Below, in pieces: positions 35,293-49,116 of a stretch of 64,000 bases of DNA. The notes under the pieces are model-generated. The model was not told the origin of the DNA. It saw only the letters and a list, made by a program, of their open reading frames with translations, and did no database searches. The position numbers were made by a program, and so were the translations under genes. Where the stretch lies: NCBI GenBank assembly GCA_025345505.1, contig JANVCC010000012.1, forward strand, positions 11,811,845 through 11,875,844. The letters are read 5' to 3'. Source of the stretch: Todiramphus chloris collaris. Taxonomy: Eukaryota > Chordata > Aves > Coraciiformes > Alcedinidae. The first letter of the stretch is position 1. Each line of letters opens with the position of its first letter.

Positions 35293-38200
35293 TGATATCA
35301 TTATATACTACAGTAGACATGGACTGCTGTAATGGAAAACTTTTCTACTTAAATGTCTATCTTCTAGCTACTTTACAAGATTTTTTAATCTGCATTTCTG
35401 TGGCTTTAATGATAGTAATTAGTCTGACATTTTAAAATCCTCATATACAGCATCTACGGTTTTTGCATAAAATAACTCTTCCTTATATGTTTATGTTATG
35501 ACCTTTGTAGATCTTCTCCTGCAGTGTTTACATGCTCATGGCTCTCACTGGAAACATTGCAGGTTCTATGGATGCACAGCTTTCCAGATAACTAAGGTCT
35601 TTCATTCCACTGAATCCAAGAAGTGTAGCAAAATTCTGTGAATGCAACTCTATCTGGATCACAACTAAATGAAATATTGGTATAGCCCAATTAAGTAAAT
35701 ATATCAGTCTCTGTACTGCTCTACAAGTAATAATGTTTAGGAAGAGCTACTATGATCTTTGCGTATAGTCTATAAATAACAAGCACAAAGTATATCTCAT
35801 GACATTTCCTTTGAGAAAAGCATTTAGATCATTCAGTAAAGGCTGAATTCCTGTATTGGAGAAAGAACTAAGTGAAAAGGAGGAAATCTGCTATTGGACA
35901 AAAAGTCGATTAACTTGAATAAATAAATTTAAAGAGGGAATATGTATGCAGAGTGCCAGTCGTCTATGTCAGTTTGCACCCAACTGTTGCTTTAAACAAA
36001 ATCCTGTTCTGAGTACATTGATGGAGCAGAGTTGGCATTTCCTCAGTTGGAGGAAGGATTTTGATAATGGAATGTGAAAAGAAACTCAATGAACACTGAA
36101 AAGTAAAAGTTTCTGAAACTAGTCTCTTGACAATAATTGGTCATTTGGATTATAAAAGGAAAAAAAGAAGCTGTTCAGATATTATAAACTAACATGAAGG
36201 AAATAGATGGCCTATTTGATGTCAAAACTGAAAGATTTTTCTTTGATTAATTTTATTGTATCAGTCTCTTGCCCATATGAGATCTTTGATGCCATTCACT
36301 CTTCTTTGATATGTATTTTTATTTCATTTTCTAGGAATGTCTGAACTCCAGATGGTATGATAATTAAATTCAATGGCTATTTGCTTTTCGTCCAATAGAC
36401 AGTTGGCATGCTAGACTTGATGATGTAAAATCTAGTGTGCAATGTCAAAATTCCTCAATCCAACAACATTTTCCTTTATGAAAAGAAGATATTATTTTGA
36501 CCAGAAAATTAGGCTACTGTGCTGACTTTGTGTGGAAGAGGTTAGGCTCCGGGAGTCATATTTGGCATATCAGTAGACTGGCCTTACTTCCACAGGAAAT
36601 GGAGTTACCTTTTCATTGGCATATTAAAAAAATTCTATTCATGTTGATGGTTGTCTGAGAAGCAGCTGATGATCTCCACCATTGCTAACAGATTGTTCAG
36701 ATTTACAATGTGAAAATATAAGCCCTTCACCTCCAGGAAGAGTTAGGAGGACATTTGAGAAAAATTACACTTAATTTCATTATATTGTGATTTTTAAGCA
36801 ATTAAAAGAAAAAAAAAAACAAAAAACAAAAAGAAGAGAATCTGCAAAAATTAGCAGTTAATTAAAAGACTACTTCTTAAAAGTTTAATGTTTTTCTGCC
36901 TCCATCAATGACATCGATACCATACAGATCTTCATTCAGTTTTCATTCCTTACTTTAAGAACACTGTAGGACTCACCATATTTTAAGTGAATATTTTAAC
37001 CAAAAGAATGCTGAAACTAAGTTTCAGTTTCATATAAAATTCATATTCTCAAAAAGAATAAAAATTAAACATAATTATCTTGTTGAAGCATCTTTCCAGT
37101 TTAAATAAGGTTTCTTGAATTCAGTTTTCTGTATAAGGTATGAAGTTTTGATGATATTTGTAAAAGTTTGAGCTTATTGCTATGACAGACTTAAGCAGGG
37201 TAAGGATTCTACATTTCTGTTGCATTGCTTGCCTCAGATAACCATTCAGCTCACTGAAAAACACTGTCTTTCTCTTTCAGTCTTTCACTAGCATATGTGT
37301 GTGTCTGCTTGCACACATGTACACACATGTGCATGCAATGTGTATGACAAGAAGGCCACTGACTTTAATGGAGTACATAGTATCTATTCAAAGACAGGTA
37401 GAAAAGCTAAGGAGAATGTGTGCCCTATAAGACCATCAGAGTTGATGTGGCCTGAGGATGTTATGGGGTAGCTGCACACCTGCAACTATTTCAGCCTTTT
37501 TTTCTCTGTAGTGACTGCCAAAAGAGTGTTTCTGAGACAAAACTAATGCAATGGTTTCATGTGAACATTTTTTAATTTAATTTCCTCCTTTTGCCTGCTG
37601 CTCTTTCCTTGGTACTTGCTTTAGACAGGCCACAACAAAGGCCAGAAGAACTTGTTCAGGAAGTGTTAACAGATAACTTTAAACACAGTTAATACATTTA
37701 ATTAAGTATATCACAGGTTCCCCCTCCCAGGGTGATAGTATCTACAGGGACCTGCTAATTGTTCAGCTATAGGGAAGATTGTTTGACCAGGGGAGAACCA
37801 AGGCTATTGGAAGGGCACCAACTCCGGCTAGAAATTATTCCGAAAACAGAATACATTGGGTGGGCTGGATTCCAAAGAAAGGTTCTGAGTGAGAAAAAAG
37901 TGGGTTGCAGAAATAAAGCATGAATTAGTGCAGATGGAAGAACTGGAGAGCATGGGTGTTCCCAGGGACTGGGTCCAGGAAACACCCATGTATGCATAGT
38001 GAGAGATATTGAACGACTGTTGGTGGCGGTAGATGTAGCTAGCTGTGCTTAATGGGAAAAAGGGGAATGTGTAATCTCTTGTGCATGTCTTTGTGTTAGA
38101 GAGTAGGGAACACAGGTGGCTTCCTGAGGCAGAAGACAGTATGGTAGGAGGACACAGAACACTGAACATGGTTGTAGCAGCCACACTGAGACTCTGGTCC

Positions 38201-41200
38201 ATGAGTAATTTCTTGATAATACTTGCATTCTGTCTCAATGCAAGGTTATTCTTTGTCTTACCTTCTCTGGGAGCATCTGGATGGTGTGCAGGTGGGCCTT
38301 CATATCAGAGAACAATGTGTGGACCTATTCTCAACAAATCTGTGAAATGAAAGCAACATGTCTCTACCCTTTCAAGGATACGATAGTACATCTGACACTG
38401 GACTCTGTTACTACTTTATACATTTTGTGATTTGTTGACTAATATGTTGCTGAAGTGACCAGCAAAATACAATTCTTGAAGAGTTATAACGTTTAGCAAA
38501 TATTTTTTTTTCCTCACTGTTATTATGTTATCAGTAATTCTTTGGTCTTCATTGCTGTAATCTGATTTGGATAACAAACTGCCTGTGAGGCAGATGGTAT
38601 CCTTTGTCACTTCTACAGGATCTCAGGCTAGGACTAATTGAAAATTCCCCTGGTGTGCACAGAATTAAGCTTTGGTCTTATCACCCACACATTAGTAGAA
38701 CCTGATTATTTGCACAACTAAAAAGCCTCATTCACTGAGGCTGTAGAGTTGAATCAATCCCTTTGCCAAGTTTCAGATGCACTAGGTACTGGTGACACTT
38801 CATAGGGATATGCCACTGCTGTGTGGTTCTCTCGATCTGTGCTCCAGGCTGGCAACTTGCTTTTAGTTCCTGTTCCAAATGGTTTGGCCTCTTGCTGTGA
38901 AAAGATACTTTCACACCATTTCCAATACATTAAGGAAGTATCTGTCTGGTGGGTACCAATCAATATAAGACTGTACATTCTCACTCCATATGAGCTTGTA
39001 CTTTTTTGTCTCTTCTCTCACTCTCTGCCTTACAACCTAAAGAACAATTTTTGCAAGGTGTAGAAAAAGAGAAGAGTTAGCACTAACTAGAGTTAATAAC
39101 TCTTTCCTCTATGGAGATATAGATTCTGCAAAAAGAACAGGATGAAAATGCTACTAATGGCCATTTTTATTCCTATTCCAAATCTGAAATCGAAGTATGT
39201 CATCTCTTTCAAGATCTGCCTGTGGGTCTATTATAACCTTTATAGTACAGCTTAAAGATTTCCTTCAAATATTTTTATATTGTTTGATTTTTCACTTTTT
39301 ATTAGAGATGGTAAAGAGACACCTTAGAAAAGTGTGTCCTCTCCTGTTCTCAATACTCTAGTCTTTATACCTTGACTCTTCCTGTATTGTAATTTTTCAT
39401 GACATTCTCTTAACATTGTATCTAGCTTGTTCTTGCTTCCTCTGCAAATAGATATCTGCAGTAAAGAACTATGGTCGAGAATGTGGTTTGAGAAATTTAC
39501 ATTTTCTTTGAATTTTTGCTAATGAAGAAGAGATGGAAGAATTGCCCTTTTGTCTTGGAGCAGAGTGGTGGCTTTTATACACTTAGCCTTCTGCTAAAGC
39601 AGCCTCCCTGCTCAAGCAAGCTTTATGTAAGGTTTGTGTTGCTTGGGAGTTAGAATTCATGATCATGTTCCTAAAACTTTTGATGATTTTTCTGGATATA
39701 CACCTATGAAGCTGTTTAATTCTTTCAAAGTGAAGACTGATGTCCTTAACCCTGAGGTATCCAGTGAGGACAGCTAATGATCCTAGATGCACTGTTTTAA
39801 AGAAATCTGTATCCCCTAGAGTTTTGCAAAGGTTTATAATTTCACATAGAGACTTACTGTGCAAATGTAGTCTGTATGGAAAAGGCCCATATGAATGAAC
39901 ATGTACACTGACAACAGAAGACTATGTCTTAAGCAGAGAGAGTTAGTTGCTGAAAATTACTTGTGGCAGATGAAGTGTGATAGTTTATGCCTGCTTATTT
40001 ACTACACTGGGATGCTTGAAAAGAGATTGATAGTGAGTTTTGAAAATAATTCTGCATTTTGTTCCCATTTAAGCAAAACATGCACTTCCCCTAGCTTCTC
40101 CATGCACTCTCTCTTCAGCTTATACTTTAGGCTTCTGTTTCTGGCAGCGCCATATTCACATTCAAAGTCACTTGTTAGATATTTTACCTAAACATCTGTA
40201 CATTGAAACCTCCTGTAGGTTTGATGTCAGAGAGAAGTTTGGTTTTTTTTTTAAATATGTCTTCATAAGATTTACTACTTACAGCACACCATAAATGAGA
40301 AGTTGAGAAAATGAAGTACTATTTTTCATAACTAATTTCTGGAGTCTTTGAAGGAGCTCCTTGGACTCTTGCCAGTTCCATCTTAGTGGGATTATGTTGC
40401 TTGCATATATTGCTATAATATCTGATTACCATAGGAATTAATGTAATGTCAAGTACTGATATCAATAGTATCTGTACAGGAAATAACCAATAATTTTAAA
40501 CACACTATTGTCTAAATATTAATAGTTCTTTTTGCATTGTAAAACATATGAAAAATAAACAGTAATTATTTTATTTACAAGCATCAGACTATTCAAAAAC
40601 AGATTAAGAATATCTCATTAGTTTTCCTTTTCATCCAATATAAGACATTGGAGGAAATCAAGTAAACAAGTTACAGCACCTAAGAGCAATAATAGAACAT
40701 GACATTTGATCATTCTAAATATTCCTACTTAGTAACTCATTCAGGTACATTTATTCAGGCTTCTACTAGTGAATATCTAGAAGAAAGAAAATAGAATCTC
40801 TAAAAGTGTACTTTGCTTTATGGGTGCTATCTGTTGAATACTTGATATTTTTTTCTCATCATAGAGAAAAACTAATGTCAATATTATCCCATTGATATTA
40901 ATGGTGTTGCTCCTTGTTTCCATTATGGCTGGTAATAAGGAACTAATTTCCTTGACTTGTTGCTAGAACACTGTAAGTGCAGCTAGTTTAAAAAGCTTCA
41001 TTTAGCAATGGCATGACATTTTCCAATAACATATTTTAAAAGCTTAAAGGATCCTTTCTTTTCCACTTTCCTCTCTTTACTTCTATCCTGTGTTGTGGAT
41101 GACTGTGGATGACTTTTGTTTTCCAGATTCTACTGTGAAGTTTAAAAATTTATTTTATAAGCTAGGAAAAAATCTTTTACAAAGAAATAACACAATATGC

Positions 41201-41574
41201 AAATCTAGATTTTTATTTTCATGATCTCTTCAATATATAATCCTGTTGAATCTACTCTGGATATAGGACTGCTACCACAAATAAATATTGGAATTAAAAG
41301 ATGGAGAAAGTTAAAATAAAAACAATCCAAAAAAATCCATATTGCTTAGCTAACGTCCTTGTTAATTTCTGAGACTATTCTCACTTGCCAATATGTGAAG
41401 TTCATCTTCCTTGTCAGTTATCATCCTATGGACAAGTATTATGAATACAGGCTCTTTGAAAGGGCTAAGCAATAAAAAGAGGACAGGGAGTTGTGCTCTG
41501 TAGAAAAACATGACTTGACGGCACTGAGCTCCAGTGCAAAATGGGAGATGTACCCAGGAGCAAACTACACCTGC
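35293..41574. other. Gene-free sequence
   Basis: About 6.3 kb without a supported gene or a recognised interspersed repeat. Alternating CA/TG stretches occur near 37300-37335. The block 37720-38340 is slightly richer in G and C with frames on both strands, none family-like. A strong acceptor-like tract ends at 36334 but would leave only a 20-nt segment before the next GT. Confidence 0.5.
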
Positions 41575-43046
41575 AAAGAGAAAAACAGGAAAGAATGCTA
41601 GGAGATCTGCCTGGGTGAACAAGGAACTCCTGGACATGCTGTCACACAAAAGAAACTCTACAAGGAGAGAAAAGAAGGACATCTAGAACGGGAGGCATAC
41701 AAGGAAGCTGCCTGAGCAGCAAGAGATCTGTTTAGAAAAGCTAAAGCTCAGTTAGAATTAAATATAGCCAGGGAGATTAAGTGAAATGACAAAAATTTCT
41801 ATAGATATATCAATGGCAAGAAAAAGACTAGGGAAGGTGTGGGCCCCCTCAGAAAGGAAACTGGAGAATTGGTGGCAAGTGATGCTGAGAAGGCTGAGGT
41901 CCTCAATGACTTCTTTTCCTCAGTCTTCATTGGCAAGGGCTCCAGCCACACCCCGAGAGTCATAGATGATGATGGCAGGCATTGGATGAAAGAACTGCCC
42001 ATTGCAAGTGAAGATCAGGTTCGTGACCATCTGATAAACCTGAAAGTGCACAAGTCCATGGGACCTGATGGGATACACCCATGGGTGCTGAGAGAACTGT
42101 CAAATGAGGTTGCTAAACCACTATCTATTATATTCCAAAAGTCAAGGTGGGACGGTGAAGTCTCTACTGACTGGAAAAGGGGAAATATAACCCCCATATT
42201 CAAAATGGGAAAGGTGGATGAACCTGGGAACTATAGTCCAGTCAATCTCACTTCTGTGCCTGGTAAGATCATGGAGCAGATCCTCCTGGAGGCACTACTG
42301 AGTCAGATGAATAACGATGAAGTGCTTGGCCACAACCAACATGGCTTCATCAAGGGCAAATCATGCCTGACTAACCTGGTGGCATTGTATGAGAAGGTCA
42401 CAACATCAATAGATGGGGGAAGAGCAACTGACGTCATTTACCTGGACCTGAGCAAAGCCTTTGACACTGTCCCATATGACATTCTGGTCTCCAAGCTGGT
42501 GAAATATGGATTTGATGGATGGACACTCCCAAAGAGCAGTATAAACAGTGACAACCCCTGTTTCAAGAAGGATATGGATGTGCTGGAATGTGTTCAGAGA
42601 AGGGCCATGAGGATGATCAGAGGGCTGGAGCATCTCTCCTATGAGGACAGACTGAGAGAGTTGGGGTTGTTCAGTCTGGAAAATAGAAGGCTCTGGGGAG
42701 ATCTTATTGTGGCCTTCCAGTATCTGAAGAGGGCCTACAAGAAAGCTGGGGAGGGACTTTTTAGGCTGTTGGGCAGTGGTAGGACTAGAGGGAATGGATT
42801 AAAGCTACAGATAGGTCAATTCAGGTTAGACATTAGGAAGAATTTCTTCCCCATGAGGGTGGTGAGACACTGGAACAGGTTGCCCAGAGAGGTGGTGGAA
42901 GTCCCATCCTTGGAAGTTTTTAAGACCAGGCTGGATGGGGCTCTGAGCAACCTGTTCTAGTGGGAGGTGTCCCTGCCATTGTCAGGGGGGCTGGAACTAG
43001 ATGATCTTTAAGGTCCCTTCCAACCCTGACAATTCTGTGATTCTAT
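41575..43046 (+). mobile_element. CR1 LINE with in-frame deletion of the RT core
   Basis: This plus-strand CR1 begins in the linker between endonuclease and reverse transcriptase: the degraded translation SAWVNKELLDMLSHKRN is visible from about 41605, with frame breaks. It has an open frame from 41839 to 42960, then a 3' UTR with 'ggctggaactagatgatctttaaggtcccttccaacc', and ends ATTCTGTGATTCTAT at 43046. The middle of the reverse transcriptase is missing. The C-terminal words ([21 protein letters not shown]) differ from those of the 9.8 and 58.3 kb copies, so it is another CR1 subfamily. Confidence 0.93.
41839..42960 (+). CDS. CR1 ORF2 remnant, 373 aa, RT catalytic core deleted in frame
   Basis: The open frame joins the N-terminal RT region to the C-terminal region. 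Residues 1-30 are linker ([14 protein letters not shown]). Residues 108-147 ([39 protein letters not shown]) and 165-181 ([17 protein letters not shown]) are RT blocks, and 199-210 ([12 protein letters not shown]) contains the first catalytic Asp. At residue 230 (GFDGWTL) the sequence jumps, over about 14 unrelated residues, to [20 protein letters not shown]. Compared with the intact 9.8 kb copy, about 195 residues are lost, including SGVPQGS and FADD. The rest ends normally ([27 protein letters not shown]). It cannot be an active polymerase. The frame opens upstream only in broken sequence, so the Met is not a native start. Confidence 0.85.
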   Translation: MGPLRKETGELVASDAEKAEVLNDFFSSVFIGKGSSHTPRVIDDDGRHWMKELPIASEDQVRDHLINLKVHKSMGPDGIHPWVLRELSNEVAKPLSIIFQKSRWDGEVSTDWKRGNITPIFKMGKVDEPGNYSPVNLTSVPGKIMEQILLEALLSQMNNDEVLGHNQHGFIKGKSCLTNLVALYEKVTTSIDGGRATDVIYLDLSKAFDTVPYDILVSKLVKYGFDGWTLPKSSINSDNPCFKKDMDVLECVQRRAMRMIRGLEHLSYEDRLRELGLFSLENRRLWGDLIVAFQYLKRAYKKAGEGLFRLLGSGRTRGNGLKLQIGQFRLDIRKNFFPMRVVRHWNRLPREVVEVPSLEVFKTRLDGALSNLF

Positions 43047-46000
43047 ATCTGTTAAGACCTGACCAAGGTCTAAAGGAAGCAATTTCAGTGGTAACATCAA
43101 TCGGATATGCAGAAAACTGCCTGAAGTGGCTTTGGATTCCCACCAAAAATTAGTCGAAGGTCCTGACCATGAGCCTTAGTCTTCATGGAAGATGACACCT
43201 GCACAGATCTTATGAGCTGAGCATGGTTTTGTGCAGCAATCCAAGAAGTCTCTAAATTGTGTTGGTGACAATTTCCTAATGAAAATGCTAGAGGGATTGA
43301 GCAGGAGTAATGCTCTGTTTTCTAGTTCTTATAAACAAGGAAGGATGACAAATGTAGTTACAGATGGCAGGGTAGGTTGCAGCAACCAGAAAATGGTGGC
43401 GTTCAGGAGCCCATGGAAAAGTGGGCAGGGGAATAGCAGAGTTAGGGCTCCAAGCTGTGGGATATTAAACTCTGACCTATTCTGGAAATGATAGACAGAA
43501 TACCTGGGGGAAGCATATCAATGAGAGAAGTACCCAGGAGACGTCTTTATTTTTTCGAGAAAAACTTATTTGAAGGTTAGGAACAAACAGTCCCATTGTG
43601 GAGGAACACTAGGAGTTTTGGCAGAAGCTTCTGAATTCAAGAGGAAAATGAGAGGATATAGGAGGTGGAAACAAGGATCAGCAAAGATGTGTATAGAAGC
43701 ACTGCTCTGACGCTGAATGAAATCAGAAAGGACAGTCAGCCTCACCTAAGTTTCTGGAAAGATCATAAAGCACATTTGCACAGAAATAATTTCCAAACAT
43801 GTGAAGGACAGGGAGATAAGTAGTAGCAGTCAACTCTGATTTACCAATGAAAATGACTTCTTTTACGACTCGCTGATCTTCTATAATGAAAAAAACTGTC
43901 TGTGGATGTAAAGAGAGAGATGTATGAGACATACTTAGTATTACTCGCAGTAATTCCCATTCAACAGAATACCATCTGATACCACAAATGTTTTTCAACC
44001 TTTTTTTTTTTTTTGTAAATTACTGTGGAATATTTTAAAAAACTGTTTCCAAATGACACATGAACTATTTCCACTTTCAGTAATTTCCCTTAACAATGTG
44101 AAGTTTAAAAAAGAAACTCCCAGAACTAAGCACTATTAAAACCCTCCTCACTTTCTCCCAGTCCTTTGAAAAATGCAGAATATTTTATTTGCTTAAATGT
44201 TTCCCATTAGCAGCATATTGTTATGAAATGTCAAAGAAACAATATGAATAAATAAATAAATAAATACATATTTTCCTCTCCTTTTCATACTTAACTTTAT
44301 TCTTTTTCAGTGATGCCATCAGCCTCTTAGCTCTGTTTCTGAGGTGTTTTCCTTCTTTCTATATCTGAGCAAATTAGATCAGTATGAGCTTGGAGTCCCA
44401 TCATGAAGAGTCAGATAAAGTATGAGCGTCCTTATCCTCTGTAGGACTAAAAGCTTTTCCTACAGCTTTGATCATTTGAGTAGTGATATAAAAACGTGTA
44501 AGCTTTAACTGGAGAGACTCAAAATGGACTCCACAAGTGCCGGAGGGAGATTCAGAAAATTGAATTATTATCTGAACTGCCAAATATTGGATATTTTTCA
44601 GCATTTACCTTTTCAATAGGCTTTAAAGCTGAGAAATATATTTATTGACAGATGCTTCAGCAAGACAACACAGTTACTGTGCTTACAGACTTGAGTTATA
44701 AATATGATTATTATTTACAGTGACTTGGAAGAACAATGAAGAACGAGTCCTTATTGTGCTTGGCACACAAAACTGCTGTAAAATGAATCCAGAAAGAATA
44801 GACATGAGAGATTTATGGACAAGTCTCAGAAACAGCTGGCCTTCAAGTAGATTATTCTGCAATATTAACCAGAAACTGAAGAATAGAAAATGTGAATTTG
44901 CAACAAAATATTTCCTGAGATCTGTACTGTAGATTTTAATATGTACATTGGTTTATATGGAGAAAGCATTTCATACTGAGAAAAACCAGTTATTACATAG
45001 TGAAGTTCTCTGTTTAAGTTTCATCTCCTTAAACCAACAAATAATCTACCTGTATAAAAGTAAAGAACTGCAAGCTATTATCTGAATCAAACCCAGTAGT
45101 AGGTGAATGCAGACAGCACGTTTTCACAGACTAGAAATCCCATTTCAAAAAACTTATTATTTTTTCTGCATTTGTATATGCACATGTGCATGTGTGTACA
45201 TGTTAAGTTAAACTGCACTGAGTGCTTAAAATGATGTGTATGCTGTTTTCAGAAATTCCACTGCTATCTAATTAGTTCAGGTATTTCTGCATGTCATCTG
45301 TCTTGTTTCAGTGTGCTAGGGCTTATGTACCAGCAATTTGAGAAAATAGCTTTATCTCCCTGGTTAGGCTTATTTTTCTTAATAGCAGAGTAAGAAAAAC
45401 TAGAAAAAAACCCTGCTTACTTACTTCACAGTCTGATGCTTTATTCTGTCGGGATGTGTTATTGCACAGTGCCTTGCATTATAGCATTTGGATACATTTT
45501 CTGTTTTCCAGATGTGCTTTTATTCCTTCAGTTTTTTTGCAGTTTTCTCCTGACTTTATGAAGCCTTGTATGGGTTACAAACACTTGACTAAAGATGTCT
45601 GGTCAGACTGAGCATTCCTTTGGTTTTGTTATTTTAACTGAAAAGTGAACAGCAAACAAAAGCAAACTTACACATATTTTGAGATGGTTATAATGAGAAA
45701 AACTTAGCAAATGGCACACTAATTTCTCATCATGATCGCTTTGCCCATCTAATGCATCCAATGTGCAGTAAGTCTTCATGTTTCTTTAAACTATATGAGA
45801 GAACAGGTTCATTGTGGATAGATCTGAACCACTGGCAAGATTTTCCCTACAGTGCTTCCCAATTTTCTTCAGTTATGCAGACTGGGGAGCTGGTTAGTCT
45901 GTAGGCCACATGTATGTACATCATGTATGCCTGTACTTCCATGTCATTGAAATCAGACTGTGGAAAAGGAGGGATACCAATGTGTGCCCAGGACTCATCC

Positions 46001-47014
46001 TTTCATGAGGTAGGGAATAGTTAAGTCATGTAGTTATGCCTCTGGTTTGAATGTAGTCTTTATGGGACCATCAGTGATGCTATTTTTGCTGTTCTTTTGC
46101 AAAGCTGGAAACATTGTCCTTGTTATATATAGCTGAAATTTTGCACAGAGCTCATTTTTTTTCTAATGAGAAAATGCTGGAGGGAGTGAAGCAGTGCTAA
46201 TTCACACCAGCAGGCAGTCTGGTCCTGCAGGTCAGGTGATTGGCTTATGGGCCACATCCTGGCTACAAGGTACTACTAGGTTTATTGACAAATTAGCATT
46301 CTTTCTGATACAAAAATCCCACAGACTGAAACCCAGACTACTGGGGAAAAAGCAAAATGAAGTATTATGACACATGGGGATTTTTCCTCTCCTCTCCCAG
46401 CAGTATCAGATCCACAGTGATTCTTCCACCCATGTTTTCATCAGCCCTTCTTTATGTTCCTTGGTTTTATTCTACTTGACCTCTTTATGAAAACAGCTGC
46501 AGAGCCATACTATATGACAGGATAAAAAGACATTTGTCATAGAAGAACAACTTACATTCAGGAGATATGGAGTATCTCAAAAAAAGAGAAAATTAGAAGA
46601 TGTAGAGAAAAACTTATTTTCTTAATGTCCAGCAGCATCCTGAACTATATTCAGAAAAGAAAAATAATTAAATGACTAAGAACTGCCAAAAGCCAATGGT
46701 TCTACATTGCTTTTTGTTCTTCTAACTCCTTTATTTAATAAATGCTTTGCTCTGAATACAGAGATTAATAAAAAGCTCATGATAGAGATGAACATTTTGT
46801 TCAATATTCATTATTTCACCTGATATAAAATGGAAACTGGAAGCACTTTGTTAAATTGACTGAAAATTTGAAAGGTTGTGTAATTTCACTGTACCTTCTG
46901 TAAGTACCTCTTGAACGTTAATTTGAAAATCTGTTTTGTAGCTGCCAAAAGCACTTTCTCCTCAGGGATACTTGCACACTTTCCAGTCCAATAATATGGC
47001 ATAGTGACTGTTAT
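43047..47014. other. Gene-free sequence
   Basis: No supported gene. It contains a T run at about 43999-44014, an (AATA)n microsatellite at 44247-44270 and a CATGTGCATGTGTG patch near 45180-45200. Short frames (for example 43231-43491) have no recognisable domain. Confidence 0.5.
44247..44270 (+). repeat. (AATA)n microsatellite
   Basis: Five to six AATA/AAAT units. Confidence 0.9.
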
Positions 47015-47063
47015 CTTCTCCTCTCCTCTCCTCTCCTCTCCTCTCCTCTCCTCTCCTCTCCTC
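47015..47063 (+). repeat. (CTCTC)n / (TCTCC)n microsatellite
   Basis: About nine to ten perfect TCTCC units. On the other strand it reads as repeated GAGGA, giving the RRGEE string in the frame on complement 46886-47071. Confidence 0.96.
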
Positions 47064-47067
47064 TTCT

Positions 47068-47111
47068 TCATTTCATTTCATTTCATTACATTTCATTTCA
47101 TTTCATTTCAT
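47068..47111 (+). repeat. (TTTCA)n microsatellite
   Basis: About nine TTTCA units with one altered unit (TTACA), beginning 5 bases after the TCTCC array. Confidence 0.95.
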
Positions 47112-48287
47112 ATTTCCAGTGTTTTATGGTTTTAGAAGTAAAATCCTGTCACACCTGGTTGGACCATGCAGCACATGTTGCATGGAGGGAAGAACGGAAG
47201 GACCACAAGGGAAGACTGAGCATGCATGAAGGACATGTTTACACATAATGAGAATTCTGGTTTTGCAATGACTATCTAGAGAAATGCATGGAGATCAAAA
47301 GAAAAAAAATACACTAAAAGATAGAAAAAGATAAGGTTGCTGAAACCGAATGTATCAAATACTTTCCATTGATAGTACTGCTGATGAAATTTATGATTTC
47401 ATTCATGTAGCATCTAAATCTAGTTACTCCAACATTGTTAGGATGATCAATACACTCTTACCTTTGACTCCTTTGGTTAAAATGTCTTTGTGTGGTGCAG
47501 TCAAAAATTAAACTTCCAATCTGCTATATATCGTGTAAAATATTCCATGTAGAAGGACTTACTCTAAAAGAGCACTGTGTTTTGAATTATCTTCTTTGTT
47601 TTAAATAATCATAGTCCAAGTGTCATTAGGATATCTTTCTGTAGATTCCTCAAATTTATTTGTTTTTCTATATGTACAGAGGGCTGGTAGTAGATGATGC
47701 AAATAAGATTAGGAGATGTAAGAAGATGCTCATTGTGTCAAATATAAAGCTGTTGTTTTCATGTGGATTTTTTAAACTTTTAGTCAGCTTTATCTTAGTT
47801 TCCACTGGTGGGGTAGAAAACTGACAAATTTGGTCAATTTAGGAAAAATGTTGTTTGGTCTTGTAAAGCACAGATATCATTTCAGAAACCTTTCTCCTAG
47901 GAGCAATGTATTTTTTTTCTGGTTTATATGTTTAAAAATGTTAAAATCCTTATAGAATAGAAATTCCATATTGCAATCCATTTGATCTTTGGGCTTCTGG
48001 CAGACTGCTTTGGGCTCTGATCATTGAGCCATAGATCACGTTGTTCCTGAGAACAGAGTTCAGACCCTTGTCTTTCATAAAGAGACAAGCACAGTACTGT
48101 ATGATGTGATTCTTTTCTTTAGTAATGTTGTAAGGACGTAGAAAGCTGTAATTTCTCACTCCCGCTCTCTCAGTTGGTGCACCAGTTCTTATGATAGAGA
48201 GAAGAATAGGAAATCTTCTCTTCATTTAATGTATGAAATTTCTCAGTTGAATTGTCTTGAGGTTTTTGATGGTGTCGGGGATTTTAT

Positions 48288-48335
48288 TACTTGTTTGTTT
48301 GTGGTTTTGTTTGTTTGTTTTTGGTGTTTTGTTTT
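48288..48335 (+). repeat. (TTTG)n-like tract
   Basis: Interrupted TTTG/GTTT units. It gives a V/F/C-rich string in the frame at 48229-48495. Confidence 0.8.
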
Positions 48336-49061
48336 CTCTGAGGCTATAGAGTGGGTTGACATCAAAAAAAGCAGCATTTACTGTTACTGTGGTAGAGTAC
48401 TGAACTTTACTGCAGCGCTCACTGAATTGGAAATATTTAGAGAAATAGAAAATAAAAATGTGTTCATTTTATTCACAATCTCCAATATAAATTAGTGCAT
48501 AAAAATATCTTTTTAATCCCAAAACAAATAGTCTAACTGTACATTCTTGACACACCTGCTAGCCATTAAGTATTTGATTGGCAGTTACTGAATTTTGTTT
48601 CTGGGTTTCTCATAATAAAATCTCTGGGATGAGCAAAGAAGGCAGTCAAAGGCAGCCTCTACTCTCCCAGCAATACTGATATTCCAGAAATAACAAATTT
48701 TCTGTTAAAATATTATTTGTTGAATATATAGATTTAAGGATGTAGGTTTTAGCATCCTGTTTCTTTTCCTATTATGACTGTCTGAAAGCAAGAGCCCAGC
48801 AATAGAGATGTAGTAGGGATTTCCAGGTTAACTATAACTGGTTCAATATGTTTACATGTGTGTAAATATATTTTTTGATGCCAAACAATGCTATCTTGGG
48901 ACCCAGAAGCCCCATCTCTCTTTGCCTCTTAACAAAGACAAATTAGCCTGGACACACATGGTAGCACAAGGCTGATGCAGATATGTTCTGTCTAGCACTG
49001 GAGCTAGCATATCCAAAGGGACCTTGGGTCTCTTTCTCTGTCTTTCCTTTGCTTCTTACAG

Positions 49062-49116
49062 CAACAGCATGAGAAACTGCAATGGGAGACAGTTATTGAT
49101 TTGCTCTTTGAGCCAG
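49062..49116 (+). other. Possible exon (weak signal)
   Basis: A 30-base, nearly pure pyrimidine tract ending CTTACAG (49031-49061) is a textbook splice acceptor. The following frame reads QQHEKLQWETVIDLLFEPG and stays open to a TGA at about 49152. A GT at 49117 (CAG|GTCAAG) is a poor donor. No gene could be named from this peptide, and no neighbouring exon is visible. Confidence 0.15.

Noticed and set aside
36313-36360. Acceptor-like tract TTTTCTAG followed by a 20-nt segment and GTATGA
   Set aside because: The segment is too short and the donor too weak to support an exon.
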